Source of the DNA: Bacteroidaceae bacterium | Lineage (GTDB): Bacteria; Bacteroidota; Bacteroidia; Bacteroidales; Bacteroidaceae | Length of the DNA stretch: 22,405 nt | NCBI GenBank assembly: GCA_017503065.1 | Contig: JAFVTT010000012.1 | Coordinates: 1-22,405 of the forward strand | Direction: 5' to 3' | Program-made: the position numbers and the translations under genes | Notes under the pieces: generated by a model | The model's input: only the letters and a program-made list of their open reading frames with translations | The model's database searches: none | What the model was told of the DNA's origin: nothing | Part shown: piece after piece, positions 15,086 through 22,193 of the stretch | Layout of the letters: every line of letters begins with the position of its first letter | Position numbering within the stretch: position 1 is the first letter of the stretch

Positions 15086-17662
15086 ATGTCACATCTGTAT
15101 AACAATCCTAATCTATCCCCTATTGCTCCTACCCCCTCCCTCACAGGGAGGGCTGGGGTGGGTCTTATCCTACCTCACACCCTCAAAATTTCCCTCCGCA
15201 ACCTGCTCAAGTACAAGGTTCAGAATGCCATTTCCATTGCCTGCCTTGCCGTGGGTGTGGTATGCTTTGCCATCACCGTGCATATTATATTCAACTTTAC
15301 ACGCAACTTATATTATAGTTCTATTGACCAAGGCAGGCCGGTGTTCACTATCTACGAGATGAGCGAAGAGGAGTTCAAGAACACCCCCAAACATGATGCC
15401 AACGGAGCAGACAGACAATTGCCCATGGTGAACATCACCAATGCATTTATCGACAGGCTGTATAGCATGAAACTGCCTGCCATGAAGGAGATTCATGGTA
15501 TTGTCAGTGTGATGGCCACCGACTTCGAATTCGAGGACAACACAGCACAACCCAAGACATACTTTGCCAGATATGCCCAGTGCTCGCCACGAAGATACCA
15601 TTACCTCGGATACCGTTCGGCCATCACGGGCGAAAGGATACCCGAACTGAACGAAGGCGACGTGCTTATAACGGACGATCTCCGCGATAAGGTATTTGGC
15701 AAAGGTGTGGACCCTCGTGGTTTCAGGATACTTAGCGAAATATACGGTAGCCAGCGCACCATACGCGATGTGGTGAACATATCCGAACGCATGGAGGATC
15801 ATTACAACGATGCTATTATCTATTGCCAGAAGAACTGCATCGCAGAAAGGCAATATTACCACACCAATAGCCTGCAGATAGAACTGGCCGAGGGCTACAC
15901 GGCACAGCAGTTGCGCGAACAACTGGCGGGTGCCTTGCCCGAATACTATGTGGCTCTGCGATGGAACGCATGGGATTGGACGGACGAAGGTCTGTTCTAT
16001 CTGACGATAATAGGTGTTGGGCTTTTGCTTGGAAGCAGTGTGCTGCTCATAGGTGCCGTGGGGTTTCTGAAGATGCAGTTGCAACTCTTCTCGCTCCGTG
16101 CCCGTGAGATGGCTCTGCGCCGAACAATGGGAGCAAAACCCCGACACCTGTTCATGCTCCTCGTAACGGAAATGGCAATCATGTTCGCCTTTACGGCCAT
16201 AACCACGTTGTTGATCACCGTACAACTGTCGCGTTATGCCATGTCCATTATACAAAGGCTGAATGATGAAATCCTCTTCGACGTTGGAGTGATTGTGGAG
16301 ACCGGCATGTGGATTTGCCTTGCCACATTACTTTGCTCCTTAGTGGTGGCTTTCATTTCCCTGTACCGCCAGTTGCACAGTCCCGTGGGCATGCGAGTCG
16401 GACGTAGCGGACATCCTCGCACCAAGGGACAAAGCGTGATGTTGGGCACTCAGTTTGCCATAAGCATGATGCTCACCTTTGCGGTATTGGGTGCCTTCTA
16501 TGTCCTTAACGTAATTGCCGAACAGGAATACGGAAGCCATACGGAGAACAAGACCCCGTACCGCAAGACACTTATGGCACGCATGACATCTGTTGACCAT
16601 CATGTACCCGACTTTGCCAACAAGATAGCACAGAACAAGGATGTGGAGCACATATCCAAGTGCATCTACGCTTGTTGCGAATCCGAAGGACCGGAGGTGG
16701 ACGAAGGACTGATAACGCATACGCTCAAGTACAAGAACACCGACGGAAGCATCCGAGAACATGCATACAGTTTCCTTGCCTCCGATGAAGAACTCTTCTA
16801 CATGCTCGACATAGAAATCAGCGCAGACAAGCCCAAGGACGAGAATCTGCAGAAGCATATCAGTGCCATATACGTGCGTACCGAGGAAGTGGAGCGTCTG
16901 CGCGAGAAATGGGACTTGCCCATAAGTCGCGATGTGCAGACACGCCGGCTTTACAAGGACCGCTCCTACACTCTCATTGGCTATGCTCCTGCTCTCATCG
17001 GCTATCGTCCAGGTTCGCATAGCACACCGTCGTTCTGGATAGTGGATGATGACGTAACGTGGCTGGAACTGACAAACTTTAAAGAACTTCGTGCCTATAG
17101 CCCCGAAGCCAACTACCTCATCTTCCCCAAAGACGGCAAATACACTAAGGTGGAAGATGCACTTACCGACCTGTGGCGCGAGGCTCAGCCAGGTAATATG
17201 AACGAGGTGCCTGTGGACAACCTGTACGAAGAATGGTTCAAGGTCATACGCATGCTGGAACTGATGCGCGAATTGTGCTTCCTCCTTGTCATCGTCAGCA
17301 TCCTCTGCATCGTGGCAAGTGTCTATTCCGCTATCGCTCTCGAGAGCCGCGGCCGACAGAAGGAAGTGGCCCTGCGCAAGATTCATGGCGCCCACTCGTG
17401 GGACATCATGCGTCTGTTCGGCAGGTATTACCTGCGCCTGCTTCTCATCAGCGGCATCATTGTCGGCATACTATCCATCGCCTTCATCACCATATTCGCT
17501 ACCTTCGCCCTGGATGGCATAGAGGGCAAAGACTGGATGATGATACTCTTCTACCTCTTCCTCTCCATCCTTATCGTCGTGGCCGTCACCCTGCTGACCA
17601 TCAGCCACAAGATATGGAAGGTGAGCAAAATCCATCCGGCGGAGGTGGTGAAGAAGGAATAA
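15086..17662 (+). CDS. MacB/FtsX-type ABC permease 2
   Basis: An 858-residue paralogue of permeases 1 and 3 with the same plan: TM1 (~48-70), periplasmic domain, four TMs in the middle, second periplasmic domain, three C-terminal TMs. It keeps REMALRRTMGA, KEVALRKIHGA and the SKIHPAEVVKKE tail. The membrane parts are close to the paralogues, while the periplasmic domains are strongly diverged. That would fit different substrates or adaptor contacts, or subunits of a heteromeric permease. ATG 15086 is chosen. An E repeat (15129-15165) lies in frame between it and TM1, giving PTPSLTGRAGVG. A GTG at 15158 inside the repeat is the only later start candidate. The gap to permease 1 is 88 bp and consists mainly of another E copy. 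Confidence 0.9.
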   Translation: MSHLYNNPNLSPIAPTPSLTGRAGVGLILPHTLKISLRNLLKYKVQNAISIACLAVGVVCFAITVHIIFNFTRNLYYSSIDQGRPVFTIYEMSEEEFKNTPKHDANGADRQLPMVNITNAFIDRLYSMKLPAMKEIHGIVSVMATDFEFEDNTAQPKTYFARYAQCSPRRYHYLGYRSAITGERIPELNEGDVLITDDLRDKVFGKGVDPRGFRILSEIYGSQRTIRDVVNISERMEDHYNDAIIYCQKNCIAERQYYHTNSLQIELAEGYTAQQLREQLAGALPEYYVALRWNAWDWTDEGLFYLTIIGVGLLLGSSVLLIGAVGFLKMQLQLFSLRAREMALRRTMGAKPRHLFMLLVTEMAIMFAFTAITTLLITVQLSRYAMSIIQRLNDEILFDVGVIVETGMWICLATLLCSLVVAFISLYRQLHSPVGMRVGRSGHPRTKGQSVMLGTQFAISMMLTFAVLGAFYVLNVIAEQEYGSHTENKTPYRKTLMARMTSVDHHVPDFANKIAQNKDVEHISKCIYACCESEGPEVDEGLITHTLKYKNTDGSIREHAYSFLASDEELFYMLDIEISADKPKDENLQKHISAIYVRTEEVERLREKWDLPISRDVQTRRLYKDRSYTLIGYAPALIGYRPGSHSTPSFWIVDDDVTWLELTNFKELRAYSPEANYLIFPKDGKYTKVEDALTDLWREAQPGNMNEVPVDNLYEEWFKVIRMLELMRELCFLLVIVSILCIVASVYSAIALESRGRQKEVALRKIHGAHSWDIMRLFGRYYLRLLLISGIIVGILSIAFITIFATFALDGIEGKDWMMILFYLFLSILIVVAVTLLTISHKIWKVSKIHPAEVVKKE
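15129..15165 (+). repeat. Repeat family E inside the permease 2 reading frame
   Basis: TACCCCCTCC-CTCACA-GGGAGGG-CTGGGGTGGGTC, in the same reading frame (ACA GGG AGG) as in permeases 1 and 3. Confidence 0.8.
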
Positions 17663-17671
17663 AAAAGAGGA

Positions 17672-17720
17672 GGACCCTCCCCCCTGCCCCTCCCTGTATG
17701 GAGGGGAGTGGTTACTACTT
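17672..17720 (-). repeat. Repeat family E, reverse copy after permease 2
   Basis: GGACCCTCCCCCCTGCCCCTCC-CTGTAT-GGAGGGGAGTGGTTACTAC begins 10 bp after the stop codon. Confidence 0.8.
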
Positions 17721-17779
17721 ACTAATGACATAATAATCAGCAAACAAATTCATTAACTGACTTTATCCCCAGTACATTC

Positions 17780-17818
17780 TACTCCCTCCCCTTGTGGGAG
17801 GGCATGGGGAGGGGTCCT
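17780..17818 (+). repeat. Repeat family E, forward copy upstream of permease 3
   Basis: TACTCCCTCCCCTTGTGGGAGGG then CATGGGGAGGGGTCC, 15 bp before the chosen ATG. Confidence 0.75.
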
Positions 17819-17833
17819 CAATTCAACACAAAT

Positions 17834-20380
17834 ATGCAAAACCACAATACAGTACATCCTACCCCCCTCCATACAGGGAGGGGTTGGGGGTGGGTCCGCT
17901 GGGGAGGACTCCTTGCCAACTCATTCGCTACCGCATGGCGCAACCTGCTCAAGTACAAGGTGCAGAACGTCATTTCCATTGCCTGCCTTGCCGTGGGTGT
18001 GGTGTGCTTTGCCATTACCGTGCTGATGATGTCAAACTCTGCACGCAACATATACTTTAATGTGTTTGACGATGGCATAGCAACCTTTTATTGTTTCGAT
18101 GTACCCAGTTCTAAGTTTGAAGAAGCCAAAAAGCTGGGAAAAGTGGAGTATGCAAAATTGGATGCCAAATTCTTCAATCGCATGATAGAAATGGACCTTC
18201 CTGCTTTCAAAGAATTTCATGGCAGTCGTACATCCATTGGCAAAGTTTTCTCGTTTGACGATGATACAGAACAACCCAAACTTTGCGATGCTTGGCTGAA
18301 ATACACCTCTCCCAATTATTTGCATTACCTTTGGTATCGTTCTGCCATCACGGGTAAGCGTATCCCCGAATTGCAGGAGGGCGATGTTCTTATCAGCGAC
18401 GTCCTGAGCGAAAAGCTCTTTGGTAAGGACACAGACCCTCGTGGTTTCACTCTCCTAGATGAAATCGATGGAAGCCAACATACCATACGCGATGTGGTCA
18501 ATGTTACTGAGCGTGTAGAGAACTTTGAGAACAATGCCATTTACTATATTAAAAAGAATATCACGGAAGATGAATGGGCTATGCCGGTTGGAACCTTCAG
18601 TCTTGAAATAGCAGAAGGGTGTACCAAGGATGAATTGCTCAAACAGTTGCAAGCAGCCTTTCCCGAATACACAATTACAATGCCGGATTTGTCCATGAGT
18701 TTGAATCAAAGAATTGTTAACATTGGTATGATTCTGGTTGTGCTGATACTTGGTGGCAGTGTGCTCACCATCGGTTTGATGGGATTCATGAAGATGGAAT
18801 TGCAGATATTCTCGCTCCGTGCTCGCGAGATGGCATTGCGCCGCACCATGGGTGCCAAGCCCCGCCACCTGTTCATGCTCCTGGGCATAGAGGTACTTAT
18901 CGTCTTTGCTCTCACTGCCTTGGTTGCGGTGACACTGACTTCGTTCCTGGCAGAATATGCCATCCCCATTGTCCGCAACCTAAACAAAGACATGCTGTTC
19001 GATGTAGCCCTAATCATGCGCATTGAGTTGTGGTTGGCTGTCATCACCTTCGTCCTTGCCATGCTTATGGCATACGTCAGTGTCCATCGTCAGTTGCATG
19101 CCCCAGTGGGCCTACGTGTGGGTCGTAGCCAGAGCGTCAACACCAAGGGGCAGAGTTTTATGCTGGGCACACAGTTTGTGGTGAGCATGATACTGACCTA
19201 TGCCGTGCTTGGTGCCTTCCTGGCTTTCAGCATTATTGAAAAGGATGAGAACGGAGGCATCAAGGACAATCCATCTATCTACAAAGATGTGATCAAGGCA
19301 CATCTAGGCTTAGTCCACATTGCTCCTGATTTTGTACAGGAACTTTCTCTCAATCCCGATGTGGAGGATGTGGCATTCTGCATCTTCAACACTTGTCAGA
19401 CCGATGGTACCAATCGCGATGAAACCCTGGTGCGCAACTATTCCAATTTTATGCTTACAGAAGATATTGTCATCAGTTATGGCTACAGTTACCTGGCCAG
19501 CGGTGAGAACCTTATTGACCAGCTTCAGATAGAAGTTACTCCCAACCTGCCCAGCGACACTGCCGTCCACAAGGATTACACCGCTATATATGCGCGCACC
19601 GAGCAGGCAGAGCGTCTGCGCCGGAAGTGGAACCTGGATGTGAGCCGTGATGCCGTAACACGTCCTCTTTACCAGCAGCGCTCATACACGCTCATCGGCT
19701 ATGCCCCCTGTCTTAAAGGATACCGAAGTAAATTCCCTGCCACTCCTTCATATTGGATGCTGGACGAAGAAGTCGATTGGAAAGACTTTACGGAAGGTCG
19801 CGAACGTAGTGACTTTGGTTGCGAAACCTTCTACTACATCTTCCCCAAGGATGGTAAATATAATAAGGTAAAGGATGCCATCACAGAAATCTTCCGAGAG
19901 GCGCAACCCGGCTATATGAACGAACCGCCCATTCAAGACCTCTACGAAGAGTGGTTCAAGTCTGTGCGCATGATTGAAATGATGCGCCAGCTCTGCCTGA
20001 TTCTCGTCATCGTCTCCATCCTCTGCATCGTGGCAAGTGTGTATTCCGCCATTGCCCTTGAAAGTCGTGGGCGTCAGAAGGAGGTGGCACTGCGCAAGAT
20101 TCACGGCGCTCACACGCGCGACATCATCCTGCTCTTCGGCAAATATTACCTGCGCCTGCTCGGTATCAGTGCCGTAATTGTAAGCATCATTTCCAGCGCT
20201 GTCATCACCGTGGTACACGTCTATAATCCCGATTCGGGCATCAAGAATGACCTCCCCTGGCTCATCCTCTATCTCATCCTCGCCATCCTTATCGTCGTGG
20301 CCGTCACCCTGCTGACCATCAGCCACAAGATATGGAAGGTGAGCAAAATCCATCCGGCGGAGGTGGTGAAGAAGGAGTGA
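17834..20380 (+). CDS. MacB/FtsX-type ABC permease 3
   Basis: An 848-residue paralogue with the same eight-TM, two-periplasmic-domain plan (TM1 ~45-67), the REMALRRTMGA and KEVALRKIHGA loops and the SKIHPAEVVKKE end. Its leader and first 20 codons are nearly identical to those of permease 1 (MQNHNTVHP-PLHTGRGWGWVRWG), so the two share a duplicated 5' region. The final ~94 bp are identical to permease 2. This is a mosaic pattern. The first periplasmic domain (about 18050-18720) is visibly richer in A/T and T-ending codons than the membrane-coding flanks. ATG 17834 is chosen by alignment with permease 1; no other in-frame start lies between the embedded E repeat and TM1. A 1-kb repeat array follows. 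Confidence 0.9.
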   Translation: MQNHNTVHPTPLHTGRGWGWVRWGGLLANSFATAWRNLLKYKVQNVISIACLAVGVVCFAITVLMMSNSARNIYFNVFDDGIATFYCFDVPSSKFEEAKKLGKVEYAKLDAKFFNRMIEMDLPAFKEFHGSRTSIGKVFSFDDDTEQPKLCDAWLKYTSPNYLHYLWYRSAITGKRIPELQEGDVLISDVLSEKLFGKDTDPRGFTLLDEIDGSQHTIRDVVNVTERVENFENNAIYYIKKNITEDEWAMPVGTFSLEIAEGCTKDELLKQLQAAFPEYTITMPDLSMSLNQRIVNIGMILVVLILGGSVLTIGLMGFMKMELQIFSLRAREMALRRTMGAKPRHLFMLLGIEVLIVFALTALVAVTLTSFLAEYAIPIVRNLNKDMLFDVALIMRIELWLAVITFVLAMLMAYVSVHRQLHAPVGLRVGRSQSVNTKGQSFMLGTQFVVSMILTYAVLGAFLAFSIIEKDENGGIKDNPSIYKDVIKAHLGLVHIAPDFVQELSLNPDVEDVAFCIFNTCQTDGTNRDETLVRNYSNFMLTEDIVISYGYSYLASGENLIDQLQIEVTPNLPSDTAVHKDYTAIYARTEQAERLRRKWNLDVSRDAVTRPLYQQRSYTLIGYAPCLKGYRSKFPATPSYWMLDEEVDWKDFTEGRERSDFGCETFYYIFPKDGKYNKVKDAITEIFREAQPGYMNEPPIQDLYEEWFKSVRMIEMMRQLCLILVIVSILCIVASVYSAIALESRGRQKEVALRKIHGAHTRDIILLFGKYYLRLLGISAVIVSIISSAVITVVHVYNPDSGIKNDLPWLILYLILAILIVVAVTLLTISHKIWKVSKIHPAEVVKKE
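17860..17897 (+). repeat. Repeat family E inside the permease 3 reading frame
   Basis: TACCCCCCTCC-ATACA-GGGAGGGG-TTGGGGGTGGGTCC is translated as TPLHTGRGWGWV, the same frame as in permease 1. Confidence 0.85.
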
Positions 20381-20426
20381 GACGAACGGAAAGGTGAAAA
20401 CGGAAAACGGAAAACTAACCGCTCCC

Positions 20427-20580
20427 CCTCTGCGCACTCTCGTCGTAACGAAGTTTGCGACCCCTCCAGCGCCAGCGTAATACGCTAAAGAAAATAAAAA
20501 ACTCTGCGCTCTCCGCGTAATCTGCGTGCAAAAAAAATCATAACCGCTCTCAAACAAACCTCACGCAGAGAGCGCAGAGG
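20427..20580. repeat. Repeat family B, copy 2
   Basis: About 154 bp, closely matching copy 1. The left end reads CCTCTGCGCACTC, so one base no longer pairs with the right end GAGAGCGCAGAGG. It is preceded by AACGGAAA-type tracts just after permease 3. This and the elements to 21366 fill the 1,002-bp gap 20381-21382. Confidence 0.8.
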
Positions 20581-20640
20581 ACACAGAGGTGGATAGAAAC
20601 GGAAAGGTGAAAACGGAAAACGGAAAACTAATCGCTCTCC

Positions 20641-20792
20641 CCTCTGCGCTCTCTCGTCGTAACGAAGTTTGCGACCCCTCCAGCGCCAGCGTAATACGCC
20701 AAGGAAAATGAAAAACTCTGCGCTCTCGGCGTAATCTGCGTGCAAAAAACACATAACCGCTCTCAAACAAACCTCACGCAGAGAGCGCAGAG
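20641..20792. repeat. Repeat family B, copy 3
   Basis: The end CCTCTGCGCTCTC pairs with GAGAGCGCAGAG over 12 bp. The interior is nearly identical to copy 1 and includes CAGCGCCAGCGTAATACGCC. Confidence 0.8.
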
Positions 20793-20839
20793 ACGAACAG
20801 AAACGTAAAGGTGAAAAAGGAACCACAGACCATAAGTAT

Positions 20840-20880
20840 GGACACGGCACGCCGTGTCCGAAACAAACACGAAACGGACA
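20840..20880. repeat. Repeat family A, degenerate single copy
   Basis: GGACACGGCACGCCGTGTCC (20840-20859) has one change in the palindrome centre. The spacer start CGAAACAAACACGAA is present, and the second palindrome is reduced to CGGACA. Confidence 0.75.
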
Positions 20881-20942
20881 ACAAAACTTCTCATGCGAAC
20901 ACAATCCATACCGTCATTAGGCCACACCCAGTTTCCCAACGA

Positions 20943-21008
20943 GGAAACTCCAGTTCTCTCACGGGGAAACTCCAGTTCTCTCACGGGAGGACTACAATAC
21001 TCTCACGG
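20943..21008. repeat. 22-bp tandem repeat, three units
   Basis: The core GGAAACTCCAGTTCTCTCACGG repeats with a 22-bp period (CTCTCAC at 20956, 20978 and 21000); the third unit is diverged. No unique spacers occur, so it is not a CRISPR. Confidence 0.8.
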
Positions 21009-21019
21009 GAGCACAGGCT

Positions 21020-21053
21020 CAGTACCGATTATGCGGTACAGAAATCGGTACTG
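21020..21053. other. Strong isolated inverted repeat (11-bp stem)
   Basis: CAGTACCGATT (21020-21030) and AATCGGTACTG (21043-21053) form a perfect 11-bp stem with a 12-nt loop. It lies directly beyond the 22-bp tandem repeat. There is no T-tract, so a simple terminator is not clear; an operator or structured repeat end is possible. Confidence 0.6.
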
Positions 21054-21095
21054 GAAAGCATTGGCTGGATGAACGGGAAACGGGGCAAAAGCACT

Positions 21096-21172
21096 GTAGG
21101 GACACGGCATGCCGTGTCCGAAAAACAGAGTTACCATATCAAGCAGACGGACACGGCATGCCGTGTCCCTAC
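21096..21172. repeat. Repeat family A doublet, copy 4
   Basis: Palindromes at 21100-21119 and 21149-21168, with GTAGG/CCTAC ends and an orientation like copy 1. Confidence 0.85.
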
Positions 21173-21202
21173 AACGAGCAAAACAATACATTAACAAATA
21201 AC

Positions 21203-21366
21203 TAAACATTATTCATTAACCAAGACTTTAACCTCCAGTAGTATATACTCCCCTCCATACAGGGAGGGGCCGGGGGTGGGTCCTTAAACATTATTCATTA
21301 ACCAAGGCTTTAACCTCCTGTAGTATATACTCCCCTCCATACAGGGAGGGGTTGGGGGGGGGGCTA
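21203..21366 (+). repeat. 82-bp tandem duplication carrying two forward E repeats
   Basis: TAAACATTATTCATTAACC occurs at 21203 and again at 21285. Each is followed by TTTAACCTCC-GTAGTATATAC and an E element (21240-21283 and 21322-21363). The second copy ends 17-20 bp before the ATPase ATG, with a run of eight or more G. Confidence 0.85.
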
Positions 21367-21382
21367 TCATTATTTTACAACT

Positions 21383-22057
21383 ATGCTAACATTAACAAAC
21401 ATCAAGAAGGTCTTCAAGACCGACGAAGTGGAAACCTGGGCTTTGCAGAACGTAAACCTGGAAGTGAAGAAAGGCGAATTCGTGGCCATCATGGGCCCCT
21501 CGGGTTGTGGCAAGTCCACACTGCTGAACATCCTTGGCCTGCTGGACACACCCACAGAGGGTGCGTACATACTGGACGGCAAGGACGTGAGCCAGATGAG
21601 CGAGGACGACCGTACCGACCTGCGCAAGGGCAAACTGGGCTTCGTGTTCCAGAGTTTCAACCTCATCGACGAACTGAATGTGTCGGAGAACGTGGAACTG
21701 CCCCTGCTCTATATGGGTGTGCCCAAGAAGGAGCGCCGCCAGAAGGTGAAGGAGGTTATAGAGCGTGTGGCCATGACACACCGTGCACAGCACTTCCCCT
21801 CGCAACTCTCCGGCGGTCAGCAGCAACGTGTGGCCATAGCACGTGCCGTGATCTCACGTCCCCACATCATCCTGGCCGACGAGCCTACGGGTAACCTCGA
21901 CTCCAAGCACGGCAAGGAGGTGATGGACCTGCTCTGCGAACTGCACAAGGAGGGCACCACCATCATCATGGTAACCCACTCCCAGCACGATGCCAACTAT
22001 GCCGACCGCATAGTAAACCTCTTCGACGGCGAGGTGGTGAGCGAGGTGGAAATGTAG
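21383..22057 (+). CDS. ABC transporter ATPase (LolD/MacB type)
   Basis: A 224-residue ATPase without membrane segments. It has Walker A GPSGCGKST (38-46), Q-loop Gln90 (GFVFQSFNL), signature LSGGQQQR (142-149), Walker B IILADEPTGNLD (162-173) and H-loop His199. The EPTGNLD and GxGKSTLLNILGLLD sequences are typical of the MacB/LolD/FtsE class that powers FtsX-fold permeases by mechanotransmission. It is the only ATPase in the window, so it most likely serves all three upstream permeases. It is separated from them by 1 kb of repeats and may have its own promoter. ATG 21383 is the first start after the E repeat and gives a complete nucleotide-binding domain. It is followed 3 bp later by a family C element. 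Confidence 0.95.
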   Translation: MLTLTNIKKVFKTDEVETWALQNVNLEVKKGEFVAIMGPSGCGKSTLLNILGLLDTPTEGAYILDGKDVSQMSEDDRTDLRKGKLGFVFQSFNLIDELNVSENVELPLLYMGVPKKERRQKVKEVIERVAMTHRAQHFPSQLSGGQQQRVAIARAVISRPHIILADEPTGNLDSKHGKEVMDLLCELHKEGTTIIMVTHSQHDANYADRIVNLFDGEVVSEVEM

Positions 22058-22059
22058 AA

Positions 22060-22182
22060 GAACGGAAAACGGAAAACGGAAAACGGAAATCTGCGAGTAA
22101 GCGAGAGCAGAAACAAAGCTTGCTTTGATTATGCCGAGCAGAAGCAGGTTCAAGACCGCAACGCGGGATTAAAACGGAAATC
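22060..22182 (+). repeat. Repeat family C, copy 2 (3'-flanking, two hairpins)
   Basis: It directly follows the ATPase stop, as copy 1 follows the peptidase stop. It starts with CGGAAAA units. Hairpin 1 (22114-22127) is CAAAGC-TT-GCTTTG and hairpin 2 (22156-22166) is CCGC-AAC-GCGG. Both helices are rewritten compared with copy 1, yet still paired. Confidence 0.75.
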
Positions 22183-22193
22183 TAACCGCTCCC

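Noticed and set aside
20943..21008. Possible CRISPR array
   Set aside because: Repeat units are directly adjacent with no unique spacers and no cas genes; it is a simple tandem repeat. The same applies to 4016-4080.
20811..21194. 127-codon plus-strand frame between permease 3 and the ATPase
   Set aside because: It is translation of family A palindromes and the 22-bp repeat (e.g. TRHAVS, DTACRVP), with no domain and no independent coding signal.
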